A stretch of 11,697 nucleotides of DNA from DASPKW01 sp038244055 (GCA_038244055.1 JBBRTW010000210.1:1-11697), one strand, 5' to 3'; positions 1-6,652 are shown, counted from the stretch's first letter. Program-made: numbers and translations. Notes: generated from the letters alone by a model not told the origin.

Positions 1-53
1 CGCTGATAATCGTCCCCCGGCTCCTGACCCTTTCGGCTAATCAGGGCGCGCCG

Positions 54-527
54 TTACCTGGCATCGGGCTTGGCGCCTTGGTCGATCCAGGCGCGGAGGA
101 TGCCGATTTCATCCTTGGTGAGCATGTCATCCTTTGGAGGCATCACCTTGTCAGCTTCAACGCCGATGCCGGCGATTGAGCGGATCAGCGTGCTCTGAGC
201 GCCCTTGCCGGGCTTGACGACCGGGCCATCCTCCGAGCCGAGGAGGATGTTATCGACCGTGTCGAGGCGAAGATCGCTCTTATGCTTCTTGCTGCCGTGG
301 CAGCGGGTGCAGTTCTCCATCAGGATCGGTTTGACGTCCTTTTCGTAGCTGACCTGCCGCGTGGCCGCGGGGGGAACTTCTTTGTAGGCCGTTCGCGCCG
401 GGCCCCGGCCGCGCCCCTCGCTCCGCCCTTCGCGCTCTGCGCCCCAGGCGACCGCCATGAGGCCACTCAGCAGGCCGCACGCGATAATTGATCCGAAGCG
501 CGCTCCAATATTCCTGCGGTTGATCAT
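54..527 (-). CDS. Exported monoheme cytochrome, PSCyt1-type domain protein (157 aa)
   Basis: The product is a small exported c-type cytochrome. Residues 1-30 form a signal peptide (MINRR, then a hydrophobic stretch ending AVAWGA). A basic Gly/Arg-rich linker follows (about 31-46), then one cytochrome domain (about 58-153). The heme-binding motif is CTRCH (C73, C76, H77), and M129 in VMPP is the likely distal ligand. The pattern YEKDVKPIL, then LRLDT, VKPGK, MPPKDD and LRAWIDQGA is that of the planctomycete cytochrome C domain (PSCyt1). In that family the domain usually sits at the N-terminus of much larger proteins with PSCyt2 and PSD1 regions; here it stands alone. I chose the ATG at 527 because it has a GGAG Shine-Dalgarno about 8 bases upstream and opens directly into the signal peptide; an in-frame ATG at 596 would bury it. 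It lies 174 bases downstream of the 708-residue protein gene on the same strand. Electron transfer is inferred from the family; the partner is unknown. Confidence 0.88.
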   Translation of the reverse strand: MINRRNIGARFGSIIACGLLSGLMAVAWGAEREGRSEGRGRGPARTAYKEVPPAATRQVSYEKDVKPILMENCTRCHGSKKHKSDLRLDTVDNILLGSEDGPVVKPGKGAQSTLIRSIAGIGVEADKVMPPKDDMLTKDEIGILRAWIDQGAKPDAR

Positions 528-556
528 GCTCTTCTCCAACTGTAATGAACCCGGGG

Positions 557-579
557 CCTCGGCCATGAACACGCCGAGG
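557..579 (-). promoter_or_regulatory. Perfect 7-bp inverted repeat in the leader of the cytochrome gene
   Basis: CCTCGGC at 557-563 and GCCGAGG at 573-579 are exact reverse complements separated by 9 bases. The hairpin would form in the minus-strand transcript about 30 bases before the ATG at 527. There is no T-run after it, so it does not look like a terminator. It could be an operator or an mRNA leader structure. The pairing is seen directly; a role is speculation. Confidence 0.35.
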
Positions 580-701
580 TTTGCGGTATATTGCATCGCG
601 GAGGCGAATCAGGCAAGCGAAATGCGCCGATGCGGACAGATGAGATCACTCCGGCCACCAAAAGAGATAGCGTCGCTTTGCCGCAAGGGCGACCGCCGCA
701 A

Positions 702-2828
702 CTATTTCGGCCCCACCGCCAGCGGCCCCGTATGCAGCCCAATGATCTTGATCAGCACGCACGGCTCGGGGACCAGACTCTCGGTCTTCATGATCACCTG
801 GCGGGTGTTGGCATCTTTCCACTCGGTGATCACCCGGCGATTGATTGTACCCGCGCCTTCGACCACCGCGATCAGGTCCCAGCCGGTGTGGTCATCGATG
901 CCCCAATGGCTCTTCTGCTGGACATCGTTGAAGGCTTCCATCACGTTGGGGGCGTAAGTGCCGGCCACGGGGATTCCCTTGATCCCGACCGCGTAATCGT
1001 ATTTGGAATCGAAATCCCAGCCGGTGCGGTTGTAGTAGCCTTTGATCTTAATGGTCTTGCCCTTGAAGCGCTCGGCGGCATCGGGGGTGAAGCCGGATTC
1101 AATGGCCACCGATGCTTCGATCCTCGGCCAGGCGGCGCTGGCCTCGGCGGTCATCCGCTTGAGCGTTTCGGCGCGCTCTTTTTCGATTCGGGCGACTTCG
1201 GCCTTCCATTTCTCCTCCAGCGCCTTGGCGCGGGCGACATTGGCATCGAGATATTTCGTGCCGGCGAACCAGTGCTCGGCATCGTGGCCGAGGAAGACGA
1301 TCTGCATGCGGTCGGACTCGCGCTGCGGCATGGGCTGGCGCTCGATCTCAGCCACCACGGCGTTGTAGCCTTCATTGAGCCTGGCGGAGGCATCATCGAG
1401 TGTCTTGCGGGCGGTCTGCATGATCCCGGCGACGATGGCGTTGTCTTTATACTTCTCGGCGACCTGCTTCGTATCCGGCTGGTTCAACCAGTAAACCGTT
1501 CCACTAACGGCCTGGGTGGTCTTGTCGAGACCTTGAACGCGGCGCTGGGTAATCGCGTCGGGCGAAAGTTTCTCGGCCTCCCACCCGGTGAAATTCTGGC
1601 TGCCGAATTTCCAACTGGCGGTGAACTGCTCCTGCATCTTGTCGATGGCCCACTTGCCGGAGGCGGTTTCAACCTTGGCATTGGCGGCGGCGACGCGATC
1701 GATCACGGCCTTGATCTCGGGATCATCCTTGGGAACGTGGGCGAATTCATTGAGCACGCGGAATGAGAGGGACTCGATTCCGCGATAGACATCGTACGCG
1801 CCGCGATCATCCTGGCCTTTGAAGGGATCGGTGGCGACGCGGGCTTCGAGCTCCTTCAGGTTGGCCTGGCAGCGATCGAGGGCAACCGCCTTGTTGTGGG
1901 CCTTGAGCTTGATGCGCGTGGCATCGAGGCGGTCCTGGTAGACCTTGATCTGATCCGCGGTCATGTAGGTTTTGGCGTCGCCGCCGGCCAGAAGCGTTTC
2001 GGATTTGTCGATCCATTCCGTGTCGCAGACAACACCGTCCTGGATGGAATTCTCGGCGGTGCCGACGTAGCGGTTGACCTGTTCGTTGATGCGGCGAAAT
2101 TCCTCATCGCGCTGGGCCTTCATGTCCGCTTCATCGATTTTTTTGCTGAGGTCGGCGGCATCGGCCATCAGCGGAGCGCGGTCGGCCTCGGGCGAAGTCT
2201 CCATGAGCTTGATGGCCTGGCGGACCAGGCTCTCCGCGATGTTGCGATCCCCCTGTTCGAGCATGGAGTGGGCGATACGAAGGCGGGTGGCGGCGGTGGC
2301 GAGATCGCCCGTCAGCGCGGGCTGGCCGGTGGTGGTGTTGGTCCTGGGGGGCGTGGTGGTGGTCGTGGTATCCGGTGTTTTCGGGGCGGCCGCGCCGGTC
2401 ATGCTGGCAATGCGGGCGCGGAGTTTTTGGAGGACGGCCGGGTCGGCGTAGGCCTTGGCCTCATCGGAATCCAGGCGCATGTTGGAGCGCTGGATATCGA
2501 GCTTCTGCATCCCCGGCTCAGCGCTGGTAGCGGCGCGGTCGAGGCGCTTGGTCACATCCTCCTCAACCGATTTGGTGACCATCGCCTTGATTTCGTTGAT
2601 CGCGGCCAGGAGCGGCGCTTTTTCCGCATCGGACAACCCTTCCATGGCGGCGGTGGCCTTTTTGAAAGAGCCATCCATGTCGTCCCAGCGCTCGGATTCA
2701 GCGCTCATCTTCGCGAAATTGAGATTGCGCTTGGCGGCCGAGGCATCGCCGGCGTGGGCGGGGGCCGCGACCATTGACAGGATTGCCAGCGCTGCCGCGC
2801 CGATGGCCGCGAGACGGGTGACTCCCAT
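702..2828 (-). CDS. Large exported protein of unknown function with duplicated helical region and Thr-rich linker (708 aa)
   Basis: I do not recognise a named family. Residues 1-26 are a clear signal peptide (hydrophobic core AAIGAAALAILSMVAA, cleavage after AHA). Residues about 33-145 form an alpha-helical segment ending in DPAVLQKLRARI. A Thr-rich linker (about 151-168, containing six consecutive Thr) separates it from a second segment (about 178-311) that aligns with the first: both carry a helix, then KAPLLA or RAPLMA, a long charged helix and a C-terminal Leu/Arg helix, so the region looks internally duplicated. More helices follow (about 315-580, Trp-rich around 393-450), and a beta-rich C-terminal domain (about 588-708) starts at GKTIKIKGYY. 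Only three Cys are present (C268, C320, C690). The ATG at 2828 has a strong AGGAG upstream. The protein is probably periplasmic or on the cell surface; a scaffold or binding role is a guess. It is divergent from the PAP2 gene. Confidence 0.8.
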   Translation of the reverse strand: MGVTRLAAIGAAALAILSMVAAPAHAGDASAAKRNLNFAKMSAESERWDDMDGSFKKATAAMEGLSDAEKAPLLAAINEIKAMVTKSVEEDVTKRLDRAATSAEPGMQKLDIQRSNMRLDSDEAKAYADPAVLQKLRARIASMTGAAAPKTPDTTTTTTPPRTNTTTGQPALTGDLATAATRLRIAHSMLEQGDRNIAESLVRQAIKLMETSPEADRAPLMADAADLSKKIDEADMKAQRDEEFRRINEQVNRYVGTAENSIQDGVVCDTEWIDKSETLLAGGDAKTYMTADQIKVYQDRLDATRIKLKAHNKAVALDRCQANLKELEARVATDPFKGQDDRGAYDVYRGIESLSFRVLNEFAHVPKDDPEIKAVIDRVAAANAKVETASGKWAIDKMQEQFTASWKFGSQNFTGWEAEKLSPDAITQRRVQGLDKTTQAVSGTVYWLNQPDTKQVAEKYKDNAIVAGIMQTARKTLDDASARLNEGYNAVVAEIERQPMPQRESDRMQIVFLGHDAEHWFAGTKYLDANVARAKALEEKWKAEVARIEKERAETLKRMTAEASAAWPRIEASVAIESGFTPDAAERFKGKTIKIKGYYNRTGWDFDSKYDYAVGIKGIPVAGTYAPNVMEAFNDVQQKSHWGIDDHTGWDLIAVVEGAGTINRRVITEWKDANTRQVIMKTESLVPEPCVLIKIIGLHTGPLAVGPK

Positions 2829-2881
2829 GAGAAGCTCCTTTGCGCATCGGGCGCGTTAAGAATGGATCGAATGTGGATATA

Positions 2882-2911
2882 AATATACCGATGGGCGCGA
2901 AGGGATAGCAA
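2882..2911 (-). promoter_or_regulatory. Possible sigma-70-type promoter for the 708-aa protein gene
   Basis: Reading the minus strand, TTGCTA (2911-2906) and TATATT (2887-2882) are separated by 18 bases. They match 4 of 6 and 5 of 6 consensus positions. This would place a transcript start near 2875 and a leader of about 47 bases. The AT-rich block here stands out from the surrounding GC-rich DNA. Confidence 0.4.
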
Positions 2912-3005
2912 TGAAGAATTCCAAAGCGAATTGTCACCGCCGCGCCGTTACCCGGCTGGGTCAGCCCCTTCCGGCATCGCTCAATATCGCTACCATCCCC
3001 ACCCA

Positions 3006-3584
3006 ATGTCCTGGTGTGTCTTAATTATTCTTGTTGGCTCATGCGGGCTGCTCATGATCGCCGAGCGGATGGGCCTGCCGACGACCTTGACTCTCCAATT
3101 CAAGGGCGATGTCAAACGCGAGACGCGCTGGCTGGCGCAGTACGGCCAATCGCTCTGCACGCCCATCGCGGCCCTGCTGGTGTTTCAGCTCGATCCGCAT
3201 GCCGCGCCGATCCCGCTGCGCAAGGCGCTGATTCTGCTGGGCGGTGTGACGGCGGCCTCGATTCTGGCCCTGATTCTCAAGCGGTGTCTCGGGCGAATCC
3301 GCCCCGGCCGCGAAGGCGCGGGAAAATTCCTCGGGCCCACCTTCAGGCACGCCAATTTCCGGGAGAGTTTTCCCTCCAGCCACAGCGCCTGCGCCATTTC
3401 AATGAGCGCGATCCTGGCGGTGTGGTACCCGCAGGCGGCCGCGACTTTCTGGGGATTGGGCATCGCCTGCGCGGTGTTGCGGTGGGTGCTCGATGCGCAC
3501 TGGCCAAGTGATGTCCTGGGAGGCATTTCGCTGGGGTATGGGGTGGCGTATCTGACCCTTCAGGTGTCGCAAGGGTGGCTGTGA
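3006..3584 (+). CDS. PAP2-superfamily membrane phosphatase (192 aa)
   Basis: The product is an integral membrane acid phosphatase-like protein that probably dephosphorylates a lipid phosphate such as phosphatidic acid, phosphatidylglycerol phosphate or undecaprenyl diphosphate; the substrate cannot be read from the sequence. All three family signatures are present: KX6RP (K92 to R99-P100, in KRCLGRIRP), PSGH as PSSH (123-126, Gly replaced by Ser), and RX5HX3D (R159, H165, D169, in RWVLDAHWPSD), with Leu in place of the usual Ser before R159. Hydrophobic segments lie at about 4-18, 50-62, 73-91, 130-158 and 170-187. I chose the ATG at 3006 because the protein then begins directly with a membrane segment. 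A TTG at 2931 would add 25 residues rich in Pro, Arg and Tyr with no ribosome site; 3006 also lacks a good Shine-Dalgarno. The gene diverges from the 708-aa gene, and no partner gene is adjacent. Confidence 0.88.
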   Translation: MSWCVLIILVGSCGLLMIAERMGLPTTLTLQFKGDVKRETRWLAQYGQSLCTPIAALLVFQLDPHAAPIPLRKALILLGGVTAASILALILKRCLGRIRPGREGAGKFLGPTFRHANFRESFPSSHSACAISMSAILAVWYPQAAATFWGLGIACAVLRWVLDAHWPSDVLGGISLGYGVAYLTLQVSQGWL

Positions 3585-3657
3585 AATTTGCCGCTGATTT
3601 GCGGCGGTGAATGTCGCGGATGGAAATTGGATGGTGAATGGAAAGGTCCTTCAGGGC

Positions 3658-3671
3658 AGACAAGAATGTCT
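3658..3671. repeat. Short palindrome AGACA-AGAA-TGTCT
   Basis: Five-base arms at 3658-3662 and 3667-3671 pair perfectly around a 4-base loop. It sits just ahead of the heptamer array. From memory, sequences of the type GACAAGAATGTC are interspersed in several planctomycete-like genomes, but I cannot check copy number here. Confidence 0.4.
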
Positions 3672-3681
3672 ACCCCACCGG

Positions 3682-3760
3682 CACAATGAACCCCGGCACA
3701 ATGGACCATGGCACAATGGACCATGAACGATTGACCATGGACAATTGACCATGGACGATT
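3682..3760. repeat. Heptanucleotide tandem repeat array (about 11 units)
   Basis: From 3697 the DNA divides into 7-base units: cacaatg, gaccatg, (g), cacaatg, gaccatg, aacgatt, gaccatg, gacaatt, gaccatg, gacgatt. GACCATG recurs exactly four times, alternating with related units; single extra g bases occur at 3696 and 3711. A degenerate pair (cacaatg, aaccccg) precedes it from 3682. The right end overlaps the stop codon of the 98-aa gene (3759-3761). Heptanucleotide short tandem repeats (STRR) are known from cyanobacteria; this array is of the same general kind. Confidence 0.8.
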
Positions 3761-4055
3761 AGACCTCATCCGTATCGTACTCGCGCGCACACTGATCCTT
3801 GTCCCGCGCATCGCCCACCGGATAGTCGGCCACCCAGGTGAAAGTCGTCCGAACGTAGTCCACGCATTCGAGCTTCTGCAGATCGTTCACCTTCTGCGAT
3901 TCGATGGTTCCCTCGACGACACTGTTGTCATCATCGGCGCTGCGCACATCCAACCCGGCCTGTTTCAGATGATCCACCGCGCCCGAGAGGTTGTCCTCCC
4001 AGCGCTTGTCCAGGACCACCGTGACATCCGACATCTGTGCATCGCAAAAGCTCAT
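3759..4055 (-). CDS. Small conserved-type protein, probable ferredoxin-like fold (98 aa)
   Basis: Function unknown. The start at 4055 is well supported by GGAGG seven bases upstream. The predicted layout is beta-alpha-beta-beta-alpha-beta: DVTVVLD (10-16), a helix about 22-35, LDVRSA and SVVEGTI, a helix about 53-63, then VDYVRTTFTWV (65-75). This resembles the roughly 90-residue proteins often annotated loosely as ketohydroxyglutarate aldolase or likened to protease-inhibitor I9 domains, but no aldolase active-site Lys pattern is evident. The C-terminal tail (79-98) is acidic and has no hydrophobic core. There is no signal peptide, so it is probably cytoplasmic. The gene lies between inverted heptamer arrays (3682-3760 and 4167-4195) and its stop codon falls inside one of them. 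An upstream in-frame ATG at 4193 is rejected because the extension would be encoded partly by repeat DNA. Confidence 0.72.
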   Translation of the reverse strand: MSFCDAQMSDVTVVLDKRWEDNLSGAVDHLKQAGLDVRSADDDNSVVEGTIESQKVNDLQKLECVDYVRTTFTWVADYPVGDARDKDQCAREYDTDEV

Positions 4056-4166
4056 GCGCGAACCTCCAATGATTTCATCATCCGCAACATGCGATTCAAA
4101 GGCAACAAAGAAGTCCAGAATTGCTGGAATTCGCGAAAAGGTGCGGGATTCACTGATGGCGGTTGT

Positions 4167-4195
4167 GTCCATGGTCAATCGTCCATAGTCCATTG
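4167..4195. repeat. Second heptamer array, inverted relative to 3714-3742
   Basis: Units gtccatg, gtcaatc, gtccata and gtccatt run from 4167 to 4194. The 29 bases 4167-4195 are the reverse complement of 3714-3742 at 27 of 29 positions. The two arrays therefore form an inverted pair around the 98-aa gene. Confidence 0.75.
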
Positions 4196-4213
4196 TTGCC
4201 CGATCTGGCGCTT

Positions 4214-4245
4214 AATCTGCAATCCGCAATCGCCAATCCGCAATG
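4214..4245. repeat. Heptamer array AATCYGC (four units plus partial)
   Basis: The units are aatctgc, aatccgc, aatcgcc, aatccgc, then aatgc. The sequence is unrelated to the GACCATG array 19 bases away but has the same 7-base period. It lies in the gap before the PD-(D/E)XK gene. Confidence 0.7.
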
Positions 4246-4317
4246 CTCCACCGCGCAGAGAGCTTCATTTCACAAAGAGTCGTTTCCAGTTCGCAAACCG
4301 TTAGTTAAGGTAGACCC

Positions 4318-4962
4318 ATGCTTCCGCAGTGGGATTTTCTGGAACTGGCCGACCGGCTGCATGGAGTGCTTTATCGCGCAGAGCAGGATTTAAGGCTGGA
4401 GCAGGCAGTGTATGGCCTGGATGTGCGGAGCGAGATTCAGATTCAGGATTTGCTGGCCGAGGGCTTGGCCGGGCAGTTCGAGGTGGCGCGGGAAGTGCAT
4501 TATCCATCGAGCCTGGGGAAAAAACTCTCGCATCGCCAGCGCTGCGATCTGGTGCTGACGGAAAAAGGCCGGCCGCTCAAGATCGATTCAGCGCCGTCCA
4601 CGCTCTTCGATCCTCCAAACCTGGCCGGCCCGGAGGAGGGGCTCTGGCTGGAGGTAAAGGTCGCGTATCAATTCAAGGAAGGGGGCGAGCGCCATGGAGG
4701 GTACGGCCAGCAATGGCGCAACGCGGTGGTCGAGGATCTGAAAAAAATGGAGGCCGAGCCATTGATCCATCAGGCCGGGCTATGCCTGCTGGTCTTCACC
4801 CAGTCGCGCGAGATTCTGGAAAAGGATATCGAGTTGTTCGAAGACATCCTGGCGCGCAAAGAAGTGTTGGCGGGATTTCGGAAGGTGCGCGATATCGACA
4901 TTCTCGATCGCATCGGCCACCAAGTCTGCACCGTCGCCCTCTGGCCCACCGTGCAACGATGA
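4318..4962 (+). CDS. Stand-alone PD-(D/E)XK nuclease-superfamily-like protein (214 aa)
   Basis: I do not recognise a named family, but the core resembles a restriction-endonuclease fold. An N-terminal helical part (about 1-35) precedes a helix carrying E48 (QDLLAEGLAGQF). A strand REVHYP follows, then RCDLVL with D77, and after a loop WLEVKV with E112 and K114. The order D...EVK, with hydrophobic strands around each residue, is the PD-(D/E)XK metal-dependent nuclease signature. A helix follows (QWRNAVVEDLKKM, 132-144), then a strand GLCLLVF (154-160), as in the fold's second half. It has no signal peptide or membrane segment and is probably cytoplasmic. The start at 4318 has a weak AAGG about 7-10 bases upstream. 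No methylase, helicase or transposase is adjacent, so its job (DNA repair, defence or loss of function) is open. It could also be a fold relative without nuclease activity. Confidence 0.7.
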   Translation: MLPQWDFLELADRLHGVLYRAEQDLRLEQAVYGLDVRSEIQIQDLLAEGLAGQFEVAREVHYPSSLGKKLSHRQRCDLVLTEKGRPLKIDSAPSTLFDPPNLAGPEEGLWLEVKVAYQFKEGGERHGGYGQQWRNAVVEDLKKMEAEPLIHQAGLCLLVFTQSREILEKDIELFEDILARKEVLAGFRKVRDIDILDRIGHQVCTVALWPTVQR

Positions 4963-5030
4963 ACTGCGTTGATGGTCGTCACGCGCGGCATCCTGGACAC
5001 CCCCCAAACCCGCACCGCATGAAAAATCGC

Positions 5031-5138
5031 CCCATCTTCCGTCGCGGAGCGACGAAAAAAAGTAGCCCACGTGCGTAAGCACTGGGTCCCGACGCCGACC
5101 AAACGCCATCGCGCCTCACCGCCAAGCCCTGAAAGGGC
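5031..5138. repeat. Multi-hairpin palindromic intergenic element (REP-like)
   Basis: Three hairpins stand in a row in the 280-base gap after the nuclease-like gene: GTCGC-gga-GCGAC (5041-5053, followed by a run of seven A after one G), CCCA(C)GTGC-gtaa-GCAC-TGGG (5066-5086, one bulged C), and GCCCT-gaa-AGGGC (5126-5138). From memory, the wording 'tagcccac...gcgtaagc...tggg' and 'agccctgaaagggcgacag' is typical of high-copy interspersed elements in planctomycete and related genomes. Hairpins are seen directly; mobility and copy number are inferred. It might also end the upstream transcript, since the first hairpin is compact, but the A-run is on the plus strand, so a U-tract would occur only in a minus-strand transcript, ahead of that hairpin. 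Confidence 0.6.
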
Positions 5139-5225
5139 GACAGATGACCGCACCAACTGTCCGCCTGACCCCATTTTTGAAACAGAAATACGCCACTCTT
5201 TGTTCGCCATCGCTCCGCTTCCAAT

Positions 5226-5251
5226 GAGTTAGACAACCAGACAACTAACTC
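5226..5251. repeat. Doubled AGACAAC heptamer inside an inverted repeat at the csp 3' end
   Basis: AGACAAC occurs at 5231-5237 and 5239-5245. The flanks GAGTTAG (5226-5232) and CTAACTC (5245-5251) are perfect reverse complements, so the minus-strand transcript could form a 7-bp stem with a 12-base loop. The stop codon of the cold-shock gene (TAG, minus strand 5247-5245) lies within the stem. No T-run follows, so it is not a classical terminator. Confidence 0.55.
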
Positions 5252-5514
5252 CCCCCCACCGGCCCCGCCGCCACCGGTCCCGCCGCCGAAGTCCCCGCCA
5301 CCATGCTCTTCGGCGTCTTAATCCTCTTCACGCTCTTCGCCGCCAACCCCTTCTCCCCCCCGAGCTCTTCGTACTCCACCTTCTCCCCATCTTTCAGCGC
5401 GCGGAAGCCATCTCCCTCGATGCTGCTGAAATGGACGAAGACATCTTTTCCCTCGGGATTCAGGATGAACCCGAAGCCCTTCTTCACGTCGAACCACTTC
5501 ACCGTTCCGATCAT
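5245..5514 (-). CDS. Cold-shock domain protein (CspA family, 89 aa)
   Basis: The product is a single-stranded nucleic-acid-binding OB-fold protein, expected to act as a cytoplasmic RNA chaperone. The core is residues 1-66: MIGTVKWFDVKKGFGFI opens it, with RNP1 KGFGFI (12-17) and RNP2 VFVHF (25-29), and it closes with GLAAKSVKRI. The core length is typical (about 66-70), but a tail of about 22 residues rich in Ala, Gly, Pro and Val (68-89, including AAGPVAAGPVGG) is added, as in some cold-shock proteins of high-GC bacteria. The start at 5514 has an ideal GGAGG seven bases upstream; an in-frame GTG/ATG-like extension to 5607 is rejected because it precedes that site. The gene stands alone, divergent from the aldo/keto reductase. 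The stop is TAG inside a small repeat. The tail's role is unknown. Confidence 0.95.
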   Translation of the reverse strand: MIGTVKWFDVKKGFGFILNPEGKDVFVHFSSIEGDGFRALKDGEKVEYEELGGEKGLAAKSVKRIKTPKSMVAGTSAAGPVAAGPVGGS

Positions 5515-5584
5515 GGCGCAGCCTCCGCCTAAAAAAACGCCTCGAAGTGCCCACCCCTCAGACGGCAAACGCCCCCGACAACCA

Positions 5585-5602
5585 GCCGCGATTACACGCG
5601 GC
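5585..5602 (-). promoter_or_regulatory. Hairpin in the upstream region of the cold-shock gene
   Basis: GCCGCG (5585-5590) and CGCGGC (5597-5602) pair perfectly around a 6-base loop, about 70 bases before the csp start on the minus strand. Cold-shock mRNAs often have structured leaders that respond to temperature; whether the transcript starts far enough upstream to include this hairpin is not known. No confident promoter was found in the 5515-5749 divergent gap. Confidence 0.3.
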
Positions 5603-5749
5603 CTCAACTATTAAAACCGCAACATACCGTTGGCGTTTATATGAATTCAACACAATTTTGCGCGGGATTTATCCCCAGCCCCACCCCACACCGCAATCGT
5701 TCGCCCTTATCAAATGGGCAAAGCGCCATCCGGCCTCTACAATCCGGCC

Positions 5750-6652
5750 ATGAAATACCGCATCCTCGGCCGCACGGGCCTGCGCATTTCGGTCATCGGC
5801 ATCGGGACCTGGCAGTTCGGCGGCGAGTGGGCGAAGGATTTTACAGTCGATGAAGTCGCCGCCATCCTGGCGCGGGCCGGCGAACTGGGGATCAATTTCC
5901 TGGACACGGCCGAGTGCTACGGGCCGGCGCATCTCTCGGAATCGCTGATAGGACAGGCCCTTGCGCGCCTGGGGCAGCGCGACAAGTGGATCATCGCCAC
6001 CAAGTTCGGGCACTCCTTCACGGGGTTCATCCAGCGGTCGGATGAGCGGGACATTCCACAGGTGGCCAGGCAACTGGAAGATTCGCTCAAGGCCCTGCGC
6101 ACGGATCACATCGACCTGTACCAGTATCACTCGGTGCGCGATGAGGAGTTCCTGCGCGAGGAGCTCTGGAAGTTCCTCGAGGATGCGAAGCAGGCCGGGA
6201 AGATCCGCCATATCGGCAATTCGCTCTCGACCAATCTCGACCCGGCCGTTCAAACCGCCGCCGCCAGTCCCGCCGGTGTCGAGGCGCTGCAGGTGGTTTA
6301 CAACCGCCTCGATCGCCGGCCGGAGGAAAAAGTCTTCCCGGCCGCGCGGGCGCAAAACCTCGGCATCCTGGCGCGCGTCCCCCTGGCCAGCGGCTATCTC
6401 TCCGGCAAATACAAACCCGGCGCGACCTTCGCCCCGGGCGACTACCGCATCACCCACGACCGCGCCAAGGCCGACAAGATGCTCGAAGAAGCCCAGCGCA
6501 TCGCCCGCGAAGAAGTCCCCGCCGGCATCGATACGGCCCAATGGGCCCTCGCCTGGTGCCTGAAAGACCCGACCGTGACGGCGGTGATTCCGGGATGCAA
6601 GAGCGTGGAACAAATCGAGAGTAACGCGCGGGCGGGGGAGTGGGTAGAATAG
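5750..6652 (+). CDS. Aldo/keto reductase (300 aa)
   Basis: The product is an NAD(P)H-dependent oxidoreductase of the aldo/keto reductase superfamily, a cytoplasmic TIM-barrel enzyme that reduces carbonyl substrates; the substrate is not predictable here. It opens with MKYRILGRTGLRISVIGIGT, typical of the family. The catalytic tetrad is visible: D52 and Y57 in FLDTAECYG, K85 in ATKFG, and H127 in YQYH. C-terminal cofactor-binding features include VPLASGYLSGKY and VIPGCKSVEQIESNA. Length is normal for a short AKR. I chose the ATG at 5750 because family members usually start close to this sequence; an ATG at 5714 would add 12 residues and neither has a clear ribosome site. The stop TAG is six bases before the next ATG, so it probably heads a four-gene transcript ending at 8548. 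The link between a reductase and the following toxin-like pair is probably positional rather than functional. Confidence 0.93.
   Translation: MKYRILGRTGLRISVIGIGTWQFGGEWAKDFTVDEVAAILARAGELGINFLDTAECYGPAHLSESLIGQALARLGQRDKWIIATKFGHSFTGFIQRSDERDIPQVARQLEDSLKALRTDHIDLYQYHSVRDEEFLREELWKFLEDAKQAGKIRHIGNSLSTNLDPAVQTAAASPAGVEALQVVYNRLDRRPEEKVFPAARAQNLGILARVPLASGYLSGKYKPGATFAPGDYRITHDRAKADKMLEEAQRIAREEVPAGIDTAQWALAWCLKDPTVTAVIPGCKSVEQIESNARAGEWVE

Noticed and set aside
645..700. Terminator after the 708-aa gene (GTCGC...GCGAC then a T-containing stretch on the minus strand)
   Set aside because: Only a 5-bp stem with a 12-base loop and four consecutive T at a distance; too weak to call.
591..1766. 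391-codon plus-strand frame, and another at 1896-2777
   Set aside because: Both are opposite the 708-residue exported protein, which has a signal peptide and ribosome site; the plus-strand peptides are Gly/His/Asp-rich and domain-free.
2931..3005. TTG start adding 25 residues to the PAP2 protein
   Set aside because: No ribosome site and the added residues (Pro/Arg/Tyr-rich) do not resemble a PAP2 N-terminus; the ATG at 3006 opens into a membrane segment.
3555..3605. Hairpins ACCCTT/AAGGGT (3555-3576) and GCCGC/GCGGC (3590-3605) as a terminator of the PAP2 gene
   Set aside because: The first lies inside the coding region and neither is followed by a T-run, so intrinsic termination is not supported.
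3682..4245. CRISPR array
   Set aside because: The repeats are 7 bases long and directly adjacent without spacers, and no cas genes are present.
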